Positions 9,553-19,950 of a DNA stretch of 64,000 bases are shown piece by piece. Source of the stretch: Parvularculaceae bacterium (lineage in GTDB: Bacteria; Pseudomonadota; Alphaproteobacteria; Caulobacterales; Parvularculaceae). The first letter of the stretch is position 1; each line of letters begins with the position of its first letter. The notes beneath the pieces were generated by a model. The model was given only the letters and a program-made list of their open reading frames with translations, did not search any database and was not told the DNA's origin. The stretch covers positions 310,001-374,000 of the forward strand of contig JAJFFV010000005.1 of the NCBI GenBank assembly GCA_021776475.1, written 5' to 3'. A program made the position numbers and the translations under genes.

Positions 9553-10863
9553 ATGTCCCACTTCATCGACAGACGGCTCAATCCCAAAGGCAAATCGCTG
9601 GGTAACCGTCAACGGTTTCTGAAGCGGGCACGTCATCAGATCAAGGACGCAGTCAACAAATCTCTTCGGGAGCGCTCGGTCAAAGATCTCGAAAAATCGG
9701 GCAACATTACGATCCCCTCAAAATCAACTTCAGAACCTCGCTTCCGAATTGACCCCGCTTCAGGCAAGCGCGGCCATGTCCATCCGGGCAACAAGGACTT
9801 TGCCCAGGGAGATCGCATCAAAAAACCGCCAAGCGGCAAAGGCAAGGGTGGCAAAGACGCAGCCGACAGCGGCGAGGGCGAAGACAGTTTCGCATTTACC
9901 CTCACCCGTGATGAATTTCTGGACATTTTCTTTGAAGACCTGGAACTGCCAAACCTGGTTAAGACCTCGTTGAAGGAAATCAAGAATTACCGCATGCGCC
10001 GGGCCGGCATGACGACTGTCGGTTCTCCCACGAGCCTGAACATTATTCGCACAATGCGGAATGCCCACGGACGACGCCTTGCGCTTGGCCGTCCGTCCAC
10101 GAAGGAAATGAATGAACTGAAAGAGCGACTTTTTGCGCTTGAGCGCATTTTCCAACCGAACGATCAGCAGATCGCGCAAAAGAAGTCGATTATTGCAGAG
10201 CTTGATGAAATGGAGCGGCGCCGCCGCTGGGCGCCGTATATTGATCCGCTGGATGTTCGTTATAACGCCTTTCAACCAGAGCCAGTTGAAACGACCGCGG
10301 CGGTGATGTTCTGCCTGATGGATGTTTCAGGCTCGATGGGCGAGCGCGAGAAAGACCTCGCCAAGCGCTTCTACATGCTGCTTTATTTGTTCCTGCAGCG
10401 GCGCTATGAAAAGATTGATGTGGTGTTCATCCGCCATACGCATCATGCAGAGGAAGTTGATGAAGAGACATTCTTCTATTCCCGGCAATCCGGCGGTACG
10501 ATTGTTTCGACCGCGATCGAAGAGATGCAGCGCATCCAGGCCGAGCGGTATGCTGCCGATCAGTGGAACATCTATGTGGCGCAGGCGTCAGACGGGTATA
10601 CCCAAAGCGGTGATGCCCAGCGTTGCGTCCAGCTTTTAACCGACGAATTGCTGCCATTTATTCAATATTATGCCTATATTGAAATACTTGATGAGCGGGA
10701 AATGGACGTCTTCTCCGACCCCGATGCCGGCGCCGAATTATGGCGCGCTTATCGCTCGATCAATCATAGCCATTTCGCGCAAACCCGGATCGCCCGACCG
10801 CAGGATATTTATCCTGTCTTCCGCGAGCTGTTCGCCAAGAACCGCAAGGAGGCCGCCGCGTGA
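9553..10863 (+). CDS. YeaH/YhbH family (DUF444) protein
   Basis: MSHFIDRRLNPKGKSLGNRQRFLKR N-terminus and VWA-like FCLMDVSGSMGEREKDLAKRF. Confidence 0.93.
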   Translation: MSHFIDRRLNPKGKSLGNRQRFLKRARHQIKDAVNKSLRERSVKDLEKSGNITIPSKSTSEPRFRIDPASGKRGHVHPGNKDFAQGDRIKKPPSGKGKGGKDAADSGEGEDSFAFTLTRDEFLDIFFEDLELPNLVKTSLKEIKNYRMRRAGMTTVGSPTSLNIIRTMRNAHGRRLALGRPSTKEMNELKERLFALERIFQPNDQQIAQKKSIIAELDEMERRRRWAPYIDPLDVRYNAFQPEPVETTAAVMFCLMDVSGSMGEREKDLAKRFYMLLYLFLQRRYEKIDVVFIRHTHHAEEVDEETFFYSRQSGGTIVSTAIEEMQRIQAERYAADQWNIYVAQASDGYTQSGDAQRCVQLLTDELLPFIQYYAYIEILDEREMDVFSDPDAGAELWRAYRSINHSHFAQTRIARPQDIYPVFRELFAKNRKEAAA

Positions 10864-12353
10864 GTGCTACCGCCAAATTCGACACCCTCCTGTACACCGA
10901 CTCCGACTGGAACTTTGAAAAGCTGCAGCGCTCGCTCGATGCTTGTGAAGACATCGCCCTCAATGATCTCGGTCTGAATATTTACCGCAACCAAATCGAA
11001 ATCATTACGTCCGAACAAATGCTTGACGCCTATTCCAGCCACGGCATGCCGTTGATGTACAAGCACTGGTCGTTCGGCAAACATTTCGCCCGCGACAAGA
11101 TGATGTACGACAAGGGATATTCCGGCTTGGCCTACGAGATCGTGATTAATTCCGACCCGTGCATTGCCTATCTCATGGAAGAGAACTCAATGACCATGCA
11201 GACCCTGGTCATTGCCCATGCCTGTTTCGGGCACAACCACTTTTTCAAAAACAATTATCTGTTCCGTCAGTGGACGGACGCTGAGTCAATCCTCACCTAT
11301 CTTGACTTCGCTAAAAAATATATCGCCAAATGCGAAGACGAATTCGGACATGCGGAAGTCGAGGAAATCCTCGACGCAGCGCACGCGCTGATGGATCAGG
11401 GCGTCTATCGTTACAACCGCCCACCGAAACTCTCTGACTCGGAGCAACTTGAAAAAATTCACGCCCGCGCTGAACACGAACGCGTCACCTTCAATGATAT
11501 CTGGCGTACCCTGCCGCTGCAGGAAGAAACCAAGAGCGAAGAAGAACAGCGCCAGACGGAAGTGCGGAACATCAAACTGCCGGAAGAAAACCTGCTCTAC
11601 TTTATTGAGAAGGCGAGCCCGTACCTGATGCCATGGCAGCGCGAGTTGGTGCGCATCGTGCGGAATATGTCGCAATATTTCTACCCGCAGAAGCAAACAA
11701 AGGTGATGAACGAAGGCTGTGCCACGTTCACGCATCATTACATCCTGAATGAGCTACACCGGCGCGGACAGATTTCCGACGGATCTATCATGGAGTTTAT
11801 GCACTCACATTCGTCGGTCGTGTTTCAACCGGAATTCGATGATCCGCGTTATTCCGGCATCAATCCCTACGCTCTAGGTTTTGCGATGATGGAAGACGTT
11901 GTCCGCATCTGCACAGATCCCAAAGACGAGGACCGCGATTGGTTCCCTGGCGTCGCCGGGTGTGGCGACTGGCGCAATGTCCTGAAAGATGCCTGGGCAA
12001 ACTTCCGCGATGAAAGCTTTATCACTCAGTTTCTCTCGCCAACCGTGATGCGTCATTTCCACATGTTCGCCCTCGCCGATGATGCAACGAAATCCTACTA
12101 TAATGTTGACGCCATTCACGACGAACGCGGTTTTCGCCAAATTCGCGATTCGCTTTCAAAGATGTATGACCTTGGCGCGATCGAGCCCAATATCCAGGTT
12201 GTGGGTGCTGACCTTGCTGGAGATCGCACACTAAGCGTTCAGCATACGGTCTATAATGGCCGCAAGCTCGACAAAAAAACCAAGGAAGACGTGGTGAAAC
12301 ACCTCGACCGTCTTTGGGGGTACAAGGTCAAGCTCGAAGAAGTTGACGCTTAG
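10860..12353 (+). CDS. spoVR: SpoVR family protein
   Basis: DWNFEKLQRSLDACEDIALNDLGLNIYRNQIEIITSEQMLDAYSSHGMPLMYKHWSFGK; 4-nt overlap with the preceding CDS. Confidence 0.95.
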   Translation: MSATAKFDTLLYTDSDWNFEKLQRSLDACEDIALNDLGLNIYRNQIEIITSEQMLDAYSSHGMPLMYKHWSFGKHFARDKMMYDKGYSGLAYEIVINSDPCIAYLMEENSMTMQTLVIAHACFGHNHFFKNNYLFRQWTDAESILTYLDFAKKYIAKCEDEFGHAEVEEILDAAHALMDQGVYRYNRPPKLSDSEQLEKIHARAEHERVTFNDIWRTLPLQEETKSEEEQRQTEVRNIKLPEENLLYFIEKASPYLMPWQRELVRIVRNMSQYFYPQKQTKVMNEGCATFTHHYILNELHRRGQISDGSIMEFMHSHSSVVFQPEFDDPRYSGINPYALGFAMMEDVVRICTDPKDEDRDWFPGVAGCGDWRNVLKDAWANFRDESFITQFLSPTVMRHFHMFALADDATKSYYNVDAIHDERGFRQIRDSLSKMYDLGAIEPNIQVVGADLAGDRTLSVQHTVYNGRKLDKKTKEDVVKHLDRLWGYKVKLEEVDA

Positions 12354-12706
12354 GTTTTTGCGCGAACCCATTCTTTTAGAAGATTGCGAACACTGGCGCA
12401 GATGCGACTAATCGACGCCGCTGGTGACCCTTCCAATATCTCGCTCCCGGCCGGATCGGCGGCACTGCTCACCAAGGGCGGTACCGAGGCTATATTGGTC
12501 TATCGCTTTCAAAAAAAAAGGAACCAATTTTTGCCTTGGAACGGACGGGCTGATAGCGAGGAATGTCAAATTTACAGGCGACTAGGAGGCGGTGATTTCC
12601 GCGCCGCAAACAAACCCGCGTCTCAGGATATCTTGCCGCCTTGAAGGTGATAGAGGAGTTTTTGAAGATCACTTGCCGGTAAACTGCCCCGGCCACCATG
12701 AGATCC

Positions 12707-12780
12707 TGGAGCGGGTGAAGGGAATCGAACCCTCGTCACTTGCTTGGGAAGCAAAAGCTCTACCATTGAGCTACACCCGC
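12707..12780 (-). tRNA. tRNA-Gly(CCC)
   Basis: Reverse complement GCGGGTGTAGCTCAATGGTAGAGCTTTTGCTTCCCAAGCAAGTGACGAGGGTTCGATTCCCTTCACCCGCTCCA folds as a cloverleaf. Anticodon loop TTCCCAA, discriminator U, CCA encoded. Confidence 0.96.
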
Positions 12781-12980
12781 TTTTGCTGATGGATCATTGA
12801 TCAGCAGCCCGTTCCCTGTCAAGACACTCGGATAATTGCGCTCACGGTGAGTTTATCCGGTGGCCGCAATCGCTAATTCCATTGCCGTCGCATTTGGTAT
12901 AGGGTGCCAGCGCAATAGAGGGGTCGCACGGGATCGTCCCGGCGCATGAGCAAGAGTTAAACAAGGGCAAAGTGGCATAA

Positions 12981-13913
12981 ATGGCTGATGGAACACAAAT
13001 ACTGAAATGGGCTGACCCCGACGTCACAGCCGACGGCACAAGGCGGGCGGCCGTTGGCCTGAAGCAGCTGGAGACCTTGTGGTTTAATACCGGAACCTTG
13101 TGCAACATTGAATGTGTCAATTGCTATATCGAAAGCTCCCCGACCAATGACCGGCTGGTCTATCTAACGCCAGAAGACGTGGCGCCATTTCTCGCTGAAG
13201 CGAAGGAAATGGGCACCCGCGAAATCGGCTTCACCGGCGGTGAGCCGATGATGAATAAGGACATCATCCGCATCTTGGAGATGACCCTGGAATATGGTTT
13301 CGAAACATTGGTGTTGACCAATGCCATGAAACCTCTGATGCGTCCGCGGGTTCAAAAAGGACTGCTTGATCTGAAAGAGCGCTTTGGCGATCTGATGACA
13401 CTGCGCATCAGTCTCGATCACTATTCAAAGAAATTCCACGAGGAAGAGCGCGGCAAGGATACCTATCAGCCAACCCTCGACGGTATGGAATGGCTGGCCG
13501 GCCACGGATTCAAAATGGCCGCGGCAGGCCGCACCTGTTGGGGGGAAGAAGATCACGAAGCACGCGCTGGTTACAAGGCTGTGTTTGACAAAATAGGTGT
13601 TAAAATTGACGTCAGCGATCCTGAGCAACTGGTTCTGTTCCCGGAAATGAATGATGGCGGTGATCCGCCAGAGATTACAGTTGAATGCTGGCGTATACTG
13701 AACAAGAAACCAACGGACATCATGTGCTCCAATTCACGCATGGTCGTCCGCCACAAGGGCGCTGGCCGAGCCGAAGTCCAGGCCTGCACCCTTCTTGCCT
13801 ACGACCAGCAGTTCAACCTCGGTCCGACGTTGAAGGACGCTTCAAAACCGGTGAAACTGAACCATCCGCATTGCGCAACTTTTTGTGTGCTCGGCGGCGG
13901 CTCCTGCTCCTAG
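12981..13913 (+). CDS. Radical SAM protein of unknown function
   Basis: CNIECVNC (CxxxCxxC), GFTGGEPMMNKD; C-terminal Cys-rich tail CATFCVLGGGSCS. Confidence 0.88.
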   Translation: MADGTQILKWADPDVTADGTRRAAVGLKQLETLWFNTGTLCNIECVNCYIESSPTNDRLVYLTPEDVAPFLAEAKEMGTREIGFTGGEPMMNKDIIRILEMTLEYGFETLVLTNAMKPLMRPRVQKGLLDLKERFGDLMTLRISLDHYSKKFHEEERGKDTYQPTLDGMEWLAGHGFKMAAAGRTCWGEEDHEARAGYKAVFDKIGVKIDVSDPEQLVLFPEMNDGGDPPEITVECWRILNKKPTDIMCSNSRMVVRHKGAGRAEVQACTLLAYDQQFNLGPTLKDASKPVKLNHPHCATFCVLGGGSCS

Positions 13914-13922
13914 GCGGCGCGG

Positions 13923-14414
13923 ATGGACGCCGACTTTGTCGAAGACCTCGTTGGCTACCTGCCGATCATCCTGCCGGCTGTTTTCATTGTCTTTTGGACC
14001 GTCATCCTGTTTGTCCTGTCAAATCTCGGTGGCTGGCACAGCTTGGCGCAGGCCTACCCCGCCTACGACCCGTTCAGCGGGGAGACAAGAACCTTCCAGT
14101 CGTTTCAACTGAACCGCGGTCTACCCATCAATTATTCCGGTGTCGGCATATTTGGCGCCGATTTCCTCGGTGTCCACATGTCCGTGTTTATTTTGTTTAG
14201 GTTCGGCCACCCACCGTTGCGGATACCCTACAGCGATCTGTCAGGCACGGAGGTCAAAAGCATTCTCTTCAACCAGGTCGTCCTGCAAACGGCCCTGCAT
14301 CCTGGCATAAAAATCAATGTGAGCAAGAAACTCGCGACATGGCTGGAGGAACGCTCGGGCGGAAGCTGGCAATTTACCCACCTCGTTGCAGCCGAATTAG
14401 AACAGCCATCATGA
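13923..14414 (+). CDS. Hypothetical membrane-anchored protein
   Basis: One strong N-terminal hydrophobic segment (LPIILPAVFIVFWTVILFVLS); packed between the radical SAM and DUF938 genes. Confidence 0.65.
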   Translation: MDADFVEDLVGYLPIILPAVFIVFWTVILFVLSNLGGWHSLAQAYPAYDPFSGETRTFQSFQLNRGLPINYSGVGIFGADFLGVHMSVFILFRFGHPPLRIPYSDLSGTEVKSILFNQVVLQTALHPGIKINVSKKLATWLEERSGGSWQFTHLVAAELEQPS

Positions 14415-15118
14415 GTTCCGAAACCTATCAGAAAGATGCTGCCGGCAAGGAACTGGCGCTCGAAGCGCGCGCAAATGATGAAGACAGACTTTACTCGCCC
14501 TCGGCTGCGCGAAACCGGGATGTTCTAAAAAACGTTTTTCTGGCACAAATGCCAACCGCTGGCCTGCTCTTGGAAGTCGGCTCCGGCAGCGGCGAACATG
14601 CTGCTCATATTGCAGACGCGCTGCCGGATATTAGCTGGCAACCATCTGACCCGGATGAGGCGTCACGCAAGAGTATCGCAGCTTGGGCCGGCTATCGTAA
14701 TCTGGTGAATATTCGTGCACCACTAGATCTGAACGTCATCGATGACAGATGGTTTGAGCGTGACGACCTTCCCTCTCCACTTGCGGCGATTATGTCTGTC
14801 AATATGATCCATATTGCTCCGTTTGAAGCAGCGTCCGGACTGATTGCTGGTGCCGGATGCTTGCTGGCACCAGGCGGCAAACTGTTCCTTTACGGACCGT
14901 TCAAGCGGTATGGTGAGACCGCGCCTTCCAACCTTGACTTTGATACCAGTCTCAAGTCTCGCGACCCTCGCTGGGGCGTCCGCGATCTTGACGACGAGAT
15001 CATCCCACTCGCGGCAGAGGCCGGGCTGACCCTCACGCAGGTCGTCAGCATGCCCGCCAATAACCTATCAGTGATTTTCGAGAAAACAAAATCAATGGCG
15101 TATCAAGGGGTCTGCTAA
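14411..15118 (+). CDS. DUF938 family SAM-dependent methyltransferase-like protein
   Basis: YSPSAARNRDVLKNVFLAQMPTAGLLLEVGSGSGEHAAHIADALPDISWQPSDPD; ATG at 14411 overlaps the upstream stop. Confidence 0.88.
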   Translation: MSSETYQKDAAGKELALEARANDEDRLYSPSAARNRDVLKNVFLAQMPTAGLLLEVGSGSGEHAAHIADALPDISWQPSDPDEASRKSIAAWAGYRNLVNIRAPLDLNVIDDRWFERDDLPSPLAAIMSVNMIHIAPFEAASGLIAGAGCLLAPGGKLFLYGPFKRYGETAPSNLDFDTSLKSRDPRWGVRDLDDEIIPLAAEAGLTLTQVVSMPANNLSVIFEKTKSMAYQGVC

Positions 15119-15146
15119 GCTTTCAAAAAAGCACCTTCCCGCTCCC

Positions 15147-15824
15147 TTACTCCCCAGCCACACTCCCCAAAAACTGCCCTGCGACTGGCGGTAGTGGAAA
15201 GCGAGGGGCTCTGGGCTCGCGGCCGTTTTCACGGGTCAGTTGTCCCTCGAAAGTCAGGTCAATCTCGCGGCGGACGATGCGGCGGAGCTTCGTCATCCCA
15301 AACTTTGTCCGATCGACCGTCATTTCGGCCTGAAACTTAAAAACATCCGGGTACGGCTCAACAAGCGGTGCGCCGCTCAAAAATTCGATATTGACGAGTG
15401 CCGGATGGGTGATCCCTCTCATCGTCACTTCGCCATGAACAACCGCGGTATCCGGTCCCGTCATGACCATGCGCGCGCCGTAAAAGTGGCTGGTTGGATA
15501 GTCTTCGAGGGCAAACCAGTCCGGGCCGGTAACATCGATCGGTGGCGGGTATTCCGGCTCGAAGCTGGTAATGTCGATGATGCCGAGAAACTCGATTTTC
15601 TCCGGCGCGCGGTCATCAAAAACGAAAAAGGCCTCGAAGCGGTCAAACTGTCCCGTAAACGTCGAGAGCGGAAAATGGCGGACATGGAAGGCAACGCTGG
15701 TACTTTCGGGCTGCGACCGGTAAATTTGTGGCGTTGAGAATGGCGACAGGGGTGCCGTCTCAGCGCTGGCCGAACCAGACAAGAGCCAGCCAAAGGCAGC
15801 TAAGATTGCTACGGCGCATCGCAT
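15147..15824 (-). CDS. YceI family protein (secreted)
   Basis: Signal peptide, then ESTSVAFHVRHFPLSTFTGQFDRFEAFFVFD and VHGEVTMRGITHPALVNIEF. Confidence 0.85.
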   Translation of the reverse strand: MRCAVAILAAFGWLLSGSASAETAPLSPFSTPQIYRSQPESTSVAFHVRHFPLSTFTGQFDRFEAFFVFDDRAPEKIEFLGIIDITSFEPEYPPPIDVTGPDWFALEDYPTSHFYGARMVMTGPDTAVVHGEVTMRGITHPALVNIEFLSGAPLVEPYPDVFKFQAEMTVDRTKFGMTKLRRIVRREIDLTFEGQLTRENGREPRAPRFPLPPVAGQFLGSVAGE

Positions 15825-15848
15825 GAAGCCCCTCCTCTGGTCAGGCTG

Positions 15849-16514
15849 CTACAGCTTTTCGATGATCGACTTTAATATGTTTACGCGATTTTCAAAGCCC
15901 GCTGACACTTTTATCACGGAAGCTGGGGAGGCAATTTTTGGGCTGCCGTTTTCGAACGGTGGCTTTGGGTCATACTCCAGTCCGAGCTGGATGTTGCGGG
16001 CAACCGCTTCCCCGGCAATTTCGGCAACGACGGTAAAACCGAAATCGATCCCGGCCGTGACACCGCCGGCAGTGATGAGGGCACCGTCCCGCACGACCCG
16101 CGCGTCTTCGTGCCGGGCACCGAAAAGGGGAAGCAAGCTGGTGTATGCCCAATGCGTTGTCGCTTTTTTTCCGTTCAGCAACCCCGCCGCACCGAGCAGC
16201 AGAGCACCTGTACAAACAGAGCTGGCATATTTTGCAGCGGTTGCCTGTTGCGCAACAAAGGCGATAGTGTCTTCATCCTCAAGGGCTTGCTCCACTCCAT
16301 GCCCGCCGGGGACACAGATAAGATCTGCCTGCGGACAGGTCAAAAAATCTGTTGTCGGGACAATTGAAAAACCGCAATCGGTTGGCACTGGGGCAAGCGT
16401 TTTGGCAGCCACATGAGTTTCCGCGCCGGGAATACGGCTTAACACCTGCACAGCACCGGTGAAGTCAAGTTGTGTCAAGTTAGGAAAAAGCACAAAAGCA
16501 AGTTTAATGGCCAA
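15849..16514 (-). CDS. DJ-1/PfpI family protein
   Basis: LICVPGGHGVEQAL...YASSVCTGALLLGAAGLLNGKKATTHWAY (nucleophile-elbow Cys). Confidence 0.9.
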   Translation of the reverse strand: MAIKLAFVLFPNLTQLDFTGAVQVLSRIPGAETHVAAKTLAPVPTDCGFSIVPTTDFLTCPQADLICVPGGHGVEQALEDEDTIAFVAQQATAAKYASSVCTGALLLGAAGLLNGKKATTHWAYTSLLPLFGARHEDARVVRDGALITAGGVTAGIDFGFTVVAEIAGEAVARNIQLGLEYDPKPPFENGSPKIASPASVIKVSAGFENRVNILKSIIEKL

Positions 16515-16529
16515 AATGTATTCCTCCCG

Positions 16530-17633
16530 TCATGCCCAGGGTTCAAAATGCTTAGACAGTTTCAATCCCTGCCCTTGATAATTGGAGGCCATGTCGGTGC
16601 CGTAAAGTTTTTCCGGCGTCCCGTTTAAGCGCTCATAAACAAGCCGTGCCACCAATTGCCCGTCTTCGAGTACAAAAGGCGCATCGTGACCACGCACTTC
16701 AAGAACAGCGCGTGCGCCTTGGTCACTGCCCTCGATCCAGCCGAATCCCGGATCAAAGAATCCGGCATAATGCGCCCGAAACTCTCCCACCAGAGGATCA
16801 ATCGCGACCATTTCCGCCGCCAGGTCCGGCGGAATCCGTAGCCATTCTTTTGACGCGAGAATGTAAAACTCGTCTGGATCGAGAATAATGTATGATTCAC
16901 CGCCGGCCCTTATCGGCTCCCAATATCCGGCAGGGTCAAGCGCGCCCAACTTGTCGACATCAATCAATCCGGCATGGCGGCGCGCTCTGAACCCGATAAT
17001 TTCACCGGGCGTGCCCGACAGCTGAACCGTCAGCCGCAATCCTTGCGCAATTCGTCCGGTGTCGGAGACCAGCGGCATTGCCGCGTGGACCTTTTGCAGT
17101 TCTTCATCCGTCAGCAGAATATCACCGCTGCGCAGTCGTAACTGGTTGAGCGACGAGCCTTCCCGAACGACGATCGAAAAGGTTTTTGGGCTGATTTCAG
17201 CGTAAAGCGGGCCATGATAGCCCGTTGGCACCTGCTCAAAAGCAACGCCGCGATCAGTCACGAGCCGCACAAAAACATCAATACGGCCGGTGGAGCTTTT
17301 CGGGTTGGCACCCGCCGATACGTCGGCTGGCAAGTTCAGGCTTTCGCGCAACTCAACCAGATAAACGCAACCTCGCTCCAGAACCGCACCACCTGAGAGA
17401 TCAAGTTCGTGCATGAACAGCTTGCCCTCGAGGCATTCAGCGACATTGCGCCTTGCCCCCGGCAGAAAAGATGCCCGCACGCGCCAGGCAGTGGCACCCA
17501 GGGTCAGGTCGAGGCTCGACGGTTGAATCTGACCTGCCGCCGAGGCCCCTGGCAGCTGAATGACGCCAGTCTCTGCTGCGCGCCGGATCGCCCCTGCGGT
17601 AAAAACACCGTTGTTGTCGTTATTTATCGTCAT
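16530..17633 (-). CDS. dcd: 2'-deoxycytidine 5'-triphosphate deaminase (long alphaproteobacterial form)
   Basis: IQPSSLDLTLGATAWRVRASFLPG, GANPKSSTGRIDVFVRLVTD; dUTPase/Dcd-like fold motifs in a 367 aa protein. Confidence 0.8.
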   Translation of the reverse strand: MTINNDNNGVFTAGAIRRAAETGVIQLPGASAAGQIQPSSLDLTLGATAWRVRASFLPGARRNVAECLEGKLFMHELDLSGGAVLERGCVYLVELRESLNLPADVSAGANPKSSTGRIDVFVRLVTDRGVAFEQVPTGYHGPLYAEISPKTFSIVVREGSSLNQLRLRSGDILLTDEELQKVHAAMPLVSDTGRIAQGLRLTVQLSGTPGEIIGFRARRHAGLIDVDKLGALDPAGYWEPIRAGGESYIILDPDEFYILASKEWLRIPPDLAAEMVAIDPLVGEFRAHYAGFFDPGFGWIEGSDQGARAVLEVRGHDAPFVLEDGQLVARLVYERLNGTPEKLYGTDMASNYQGQGLKLSKHFEPWA

Positions 17634-17825
17634 AGGCGAAACTTAACCCCGATTCCTTCCTCGAAGGAGAGATTGACGTTGCTATTTGGCAACCCTATCT
17701 GCCGCAAAACGCCGTTTAGCTGAAAAGGCCAGGCGCCGATATTTGCTTTACCGCGATTTACAGTATAATCGGCCCGGTCTGTCGCGGAAAAAGGCCAACT
17801 GATAGTGAGTACCAGAGGTTCAGTT

Positions 17826-18218
17826 ATGTATGAGCACGAAACACGCGGGATCATGGTGTCGGTCGAGCCTGACTATTTGGAAGATCAGTCGGAACCTTAT
17901 GACGACCATTATGTCTGGTCTTACACGGTGCGAATTGACAACAATTCCAATGACATAGTGCAGTTGAAAACGCGCCACTGGCGGATCACAGACTCGCGGG
18001 GGAAAACAGAGGTTGTCCATGGCGATGGTGTGGTTGGCGAACAACCAACATTGTTCCCGGGCGATGCTTTTGAATATACCTCGGGCGCACCGCTCACCAC
18101 ACCATCTGGTCTGATGGTAGGCAGCTATGGCATGGAGACCATGACCGGAGAGCGATTTGAAGTTGACGTCCCGGCTTTTTCACTCGACAGCCCACATGAG
18201 ATCAGCCGCCTCAACTAG
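17826..18218 (+). CDS. apaG: ApaG protein
   Basis: [74 protein letters not shown]. Confidence 0.95.
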   Translation: MYEHETRGIMVSVEPDYLEDQSEPYDDHYVWSYTVRIDNNSNDIVQLKTRHWRITDSRGKTEVVHGDGVVGEQPTLFPGDAFEYTSGAPLTTPSGLMVGSYGMETMTGERFEVDVPAFSLDSPHEISRLN

Positions 18219-18283
18219 GCTCGGGCGCCACAGGTTCTGCGGGCAATATTGACCTCTTCGGCGGTTACAGCCATTCCTCTCAG

Positions 18284-19759
18284 ATGATCAATTTTCGGCC
18301 AGTCTTCCTGTCGATAGGTGTCCTGACAGCCGCCCTCGGCGTCACCATGCTGGTGCCGCTTGTCGCCGATCTGGCGCAAGATGATCCGCTGCGACGAGAA
18401 GACTGGCGCGCCTTTGCCGCTGCCGCAATCGTTTCCATTCTGGTCGGTGTTTCGGCAGCCTCCGCATCTTGGGGCCGTATCGAGCGGATGACAGTGCGAC
18501 AGGGGTTTTTGATCACCTCGCTCAGCTGGATCGTCATGGTTTTCTTTGCCTCGTTGCCGTTTTATTTTGGCAATTACGACCTGAGTTTCACCGACGCGTT
18601 TTTTGAGGCGATGTCTGGTCTGACCACTACCGGGTCGACCGTCATCAGCGGGCTTGATAATGCCCCGGCGGGGCTTCTCCTGTGGCGTTCAATCCTGCAA
18701 TGGATCGGCGGTATCGGGATCGTCCTCATGGCAATCGCAATCCTGCCGATGTTGTCGGTTGGCGGGATGCAGCTATTTCGTATCGAAAGCGCCGGCACGT
18801 CGGACAAAATCCTTCCAGGCGCGTTGCAAATAGCCACGGCCATCACCGGATTGTACGCCTTCTTCACCGCGCTTTGTTTTTTGATATACTGGATCATGGG
18901 CATGAATGCTTTTGACGCCGCCAATCATGCGATGACGACGATCGCCACCGGCGGTTTTTCAACCAAAGACCTGTCTTTTGGCCATTTCCTGACTGACCCC
19001 GATGTCCAAGGACCGATCGATCTTGTCGCCGTTACCTTCATGATCATCGGCTCGCTGCCTTTCGCACTTTATCTGTTAGCACTGCGAGGCAGCTGGCAAT
19101 CGCTTTTCTCCGACAGCCAGGTCCGGTTTTTCTTTTTTATGGCTGGCCTTTTTATGACAATTGTTATGTTGAAAATATTCTCTGATTATCAATATAGTCT
19201 GTTTACGGCCTTTCGCTTGTCTTCGTTCAATGTGGTGTCGATCATGACCGGCACCGGTTACGCCAGTACCGATTACTGGCTTTGGGGACCGTTCGCCCAC
19301 GGCTTCTTCTTTTGTATTATGTTTATTGGAGGCTGCGCCGGTTCGACCTCTTGTGGCATGAAGGTCTTTCGTTTGCAGGTCGCGTTTGCCGCGTTGTCTG
19401 TCTACGGGCGCCGATTAGTCTTTCCGCATGGGGTGTTTGTCGCACACTACAACGGCCGCCCCCTCACAGATGAAGTATTTATCTCGGTATTGAGCTTCTT
19501 TTTTGTTTATTTTGCTGTTTTTGCGACCGTCGCTGTCATCCTGTCCATGTTCCAGCTCGATCCGGTTACTGCCCTGTCCGCCGCCGGCACCGCTATCGCC
19601 AATGTCGGGCCTGGACTTGGCGATGTCATTGGCCCTTCGGGTAATTTTCAGAGCCTGCCTGACGGCGCCAAATGGACACTTTCCGTTGCCATGCTTCTCG
19701 GCCGGCTAGAATTTTTTACAGTCTTAGTATTATTTGCTCCAAGCTTCTGGAGACAATAG
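18284..19759 (+). CDS. trkH: TrkH family potassium uptake protein
   Basis: Multi-TM; SGLTTTGSTVI, GMNAFDAANHAMTTIATGGFSTKD, GGCAGSTSCGMKVFR (selectivity-filter motifs). Confidence 0.93.
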   Translation: MINFRPVFLSIGVLTAALGVTMLVPLVADLAQDDPLRREDWRAFAAAAIVSILVGVSAASASWGRIERMTVRQGFLITSLSWIVMVFFASLPFYFGNYDLSFTDAFFEAMSGLTTTGSTVISGLDNAPAGLLLWRSILQWIGGIGIVLMAIAILPMLSVGGMQLFRIESAGTSDKILPGALQIATAITGLYAFFTALCFLIYWIMGMNAFDAANHAMTTIATGGFSTKDLSFGHFLTDPDVQGPIDLVAVTFMIIGSLPFALYLLALRGSWQSLFSDSQVRFFFFMAGLFMTIVMLKIFSDYQYSLFTAFRLSSFNVVSIMTGTGYASTDYWLWGPFAHGFFFCIMFIGGCAGSTSCGMKVFRLQVAFAALSVYGRRLVFPHGVFVAHYNGRPLTDEVFISVLSFFFVYFAVFATVAVILSMFQLDPVTALSAAGTAIANVGPGLGDVIGPSGNFQSLPDGAKWTLSVAMLLGRLEFFTVLVLFAPSFWRQ

Positions 19760-19950
19760 CAGCTGCGCGAAGCGCGCTATTTACCAGCCTTTTGCGCCCT
19801 TATTAAGGGTTATTAACGAAGTGATCCGGCGCAATAGTCACGTTGCTGAATGTCTTGCCATTTCCTTAACAGCGAGCACTCTTTTATACAAAACAAGACT
19901 CTATTTACCATATTTTTATTTCAATATAGCAGCATCACCCGCAAGGGGAC

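Noticed and set aside
12384-12644. 86 aa ORF before the tRNA-Gly gene
   Set aside because: No recognisable domain and weak coding character; tRNA-proximal integration remnants were looked for but no integrase or att repeat was visible.
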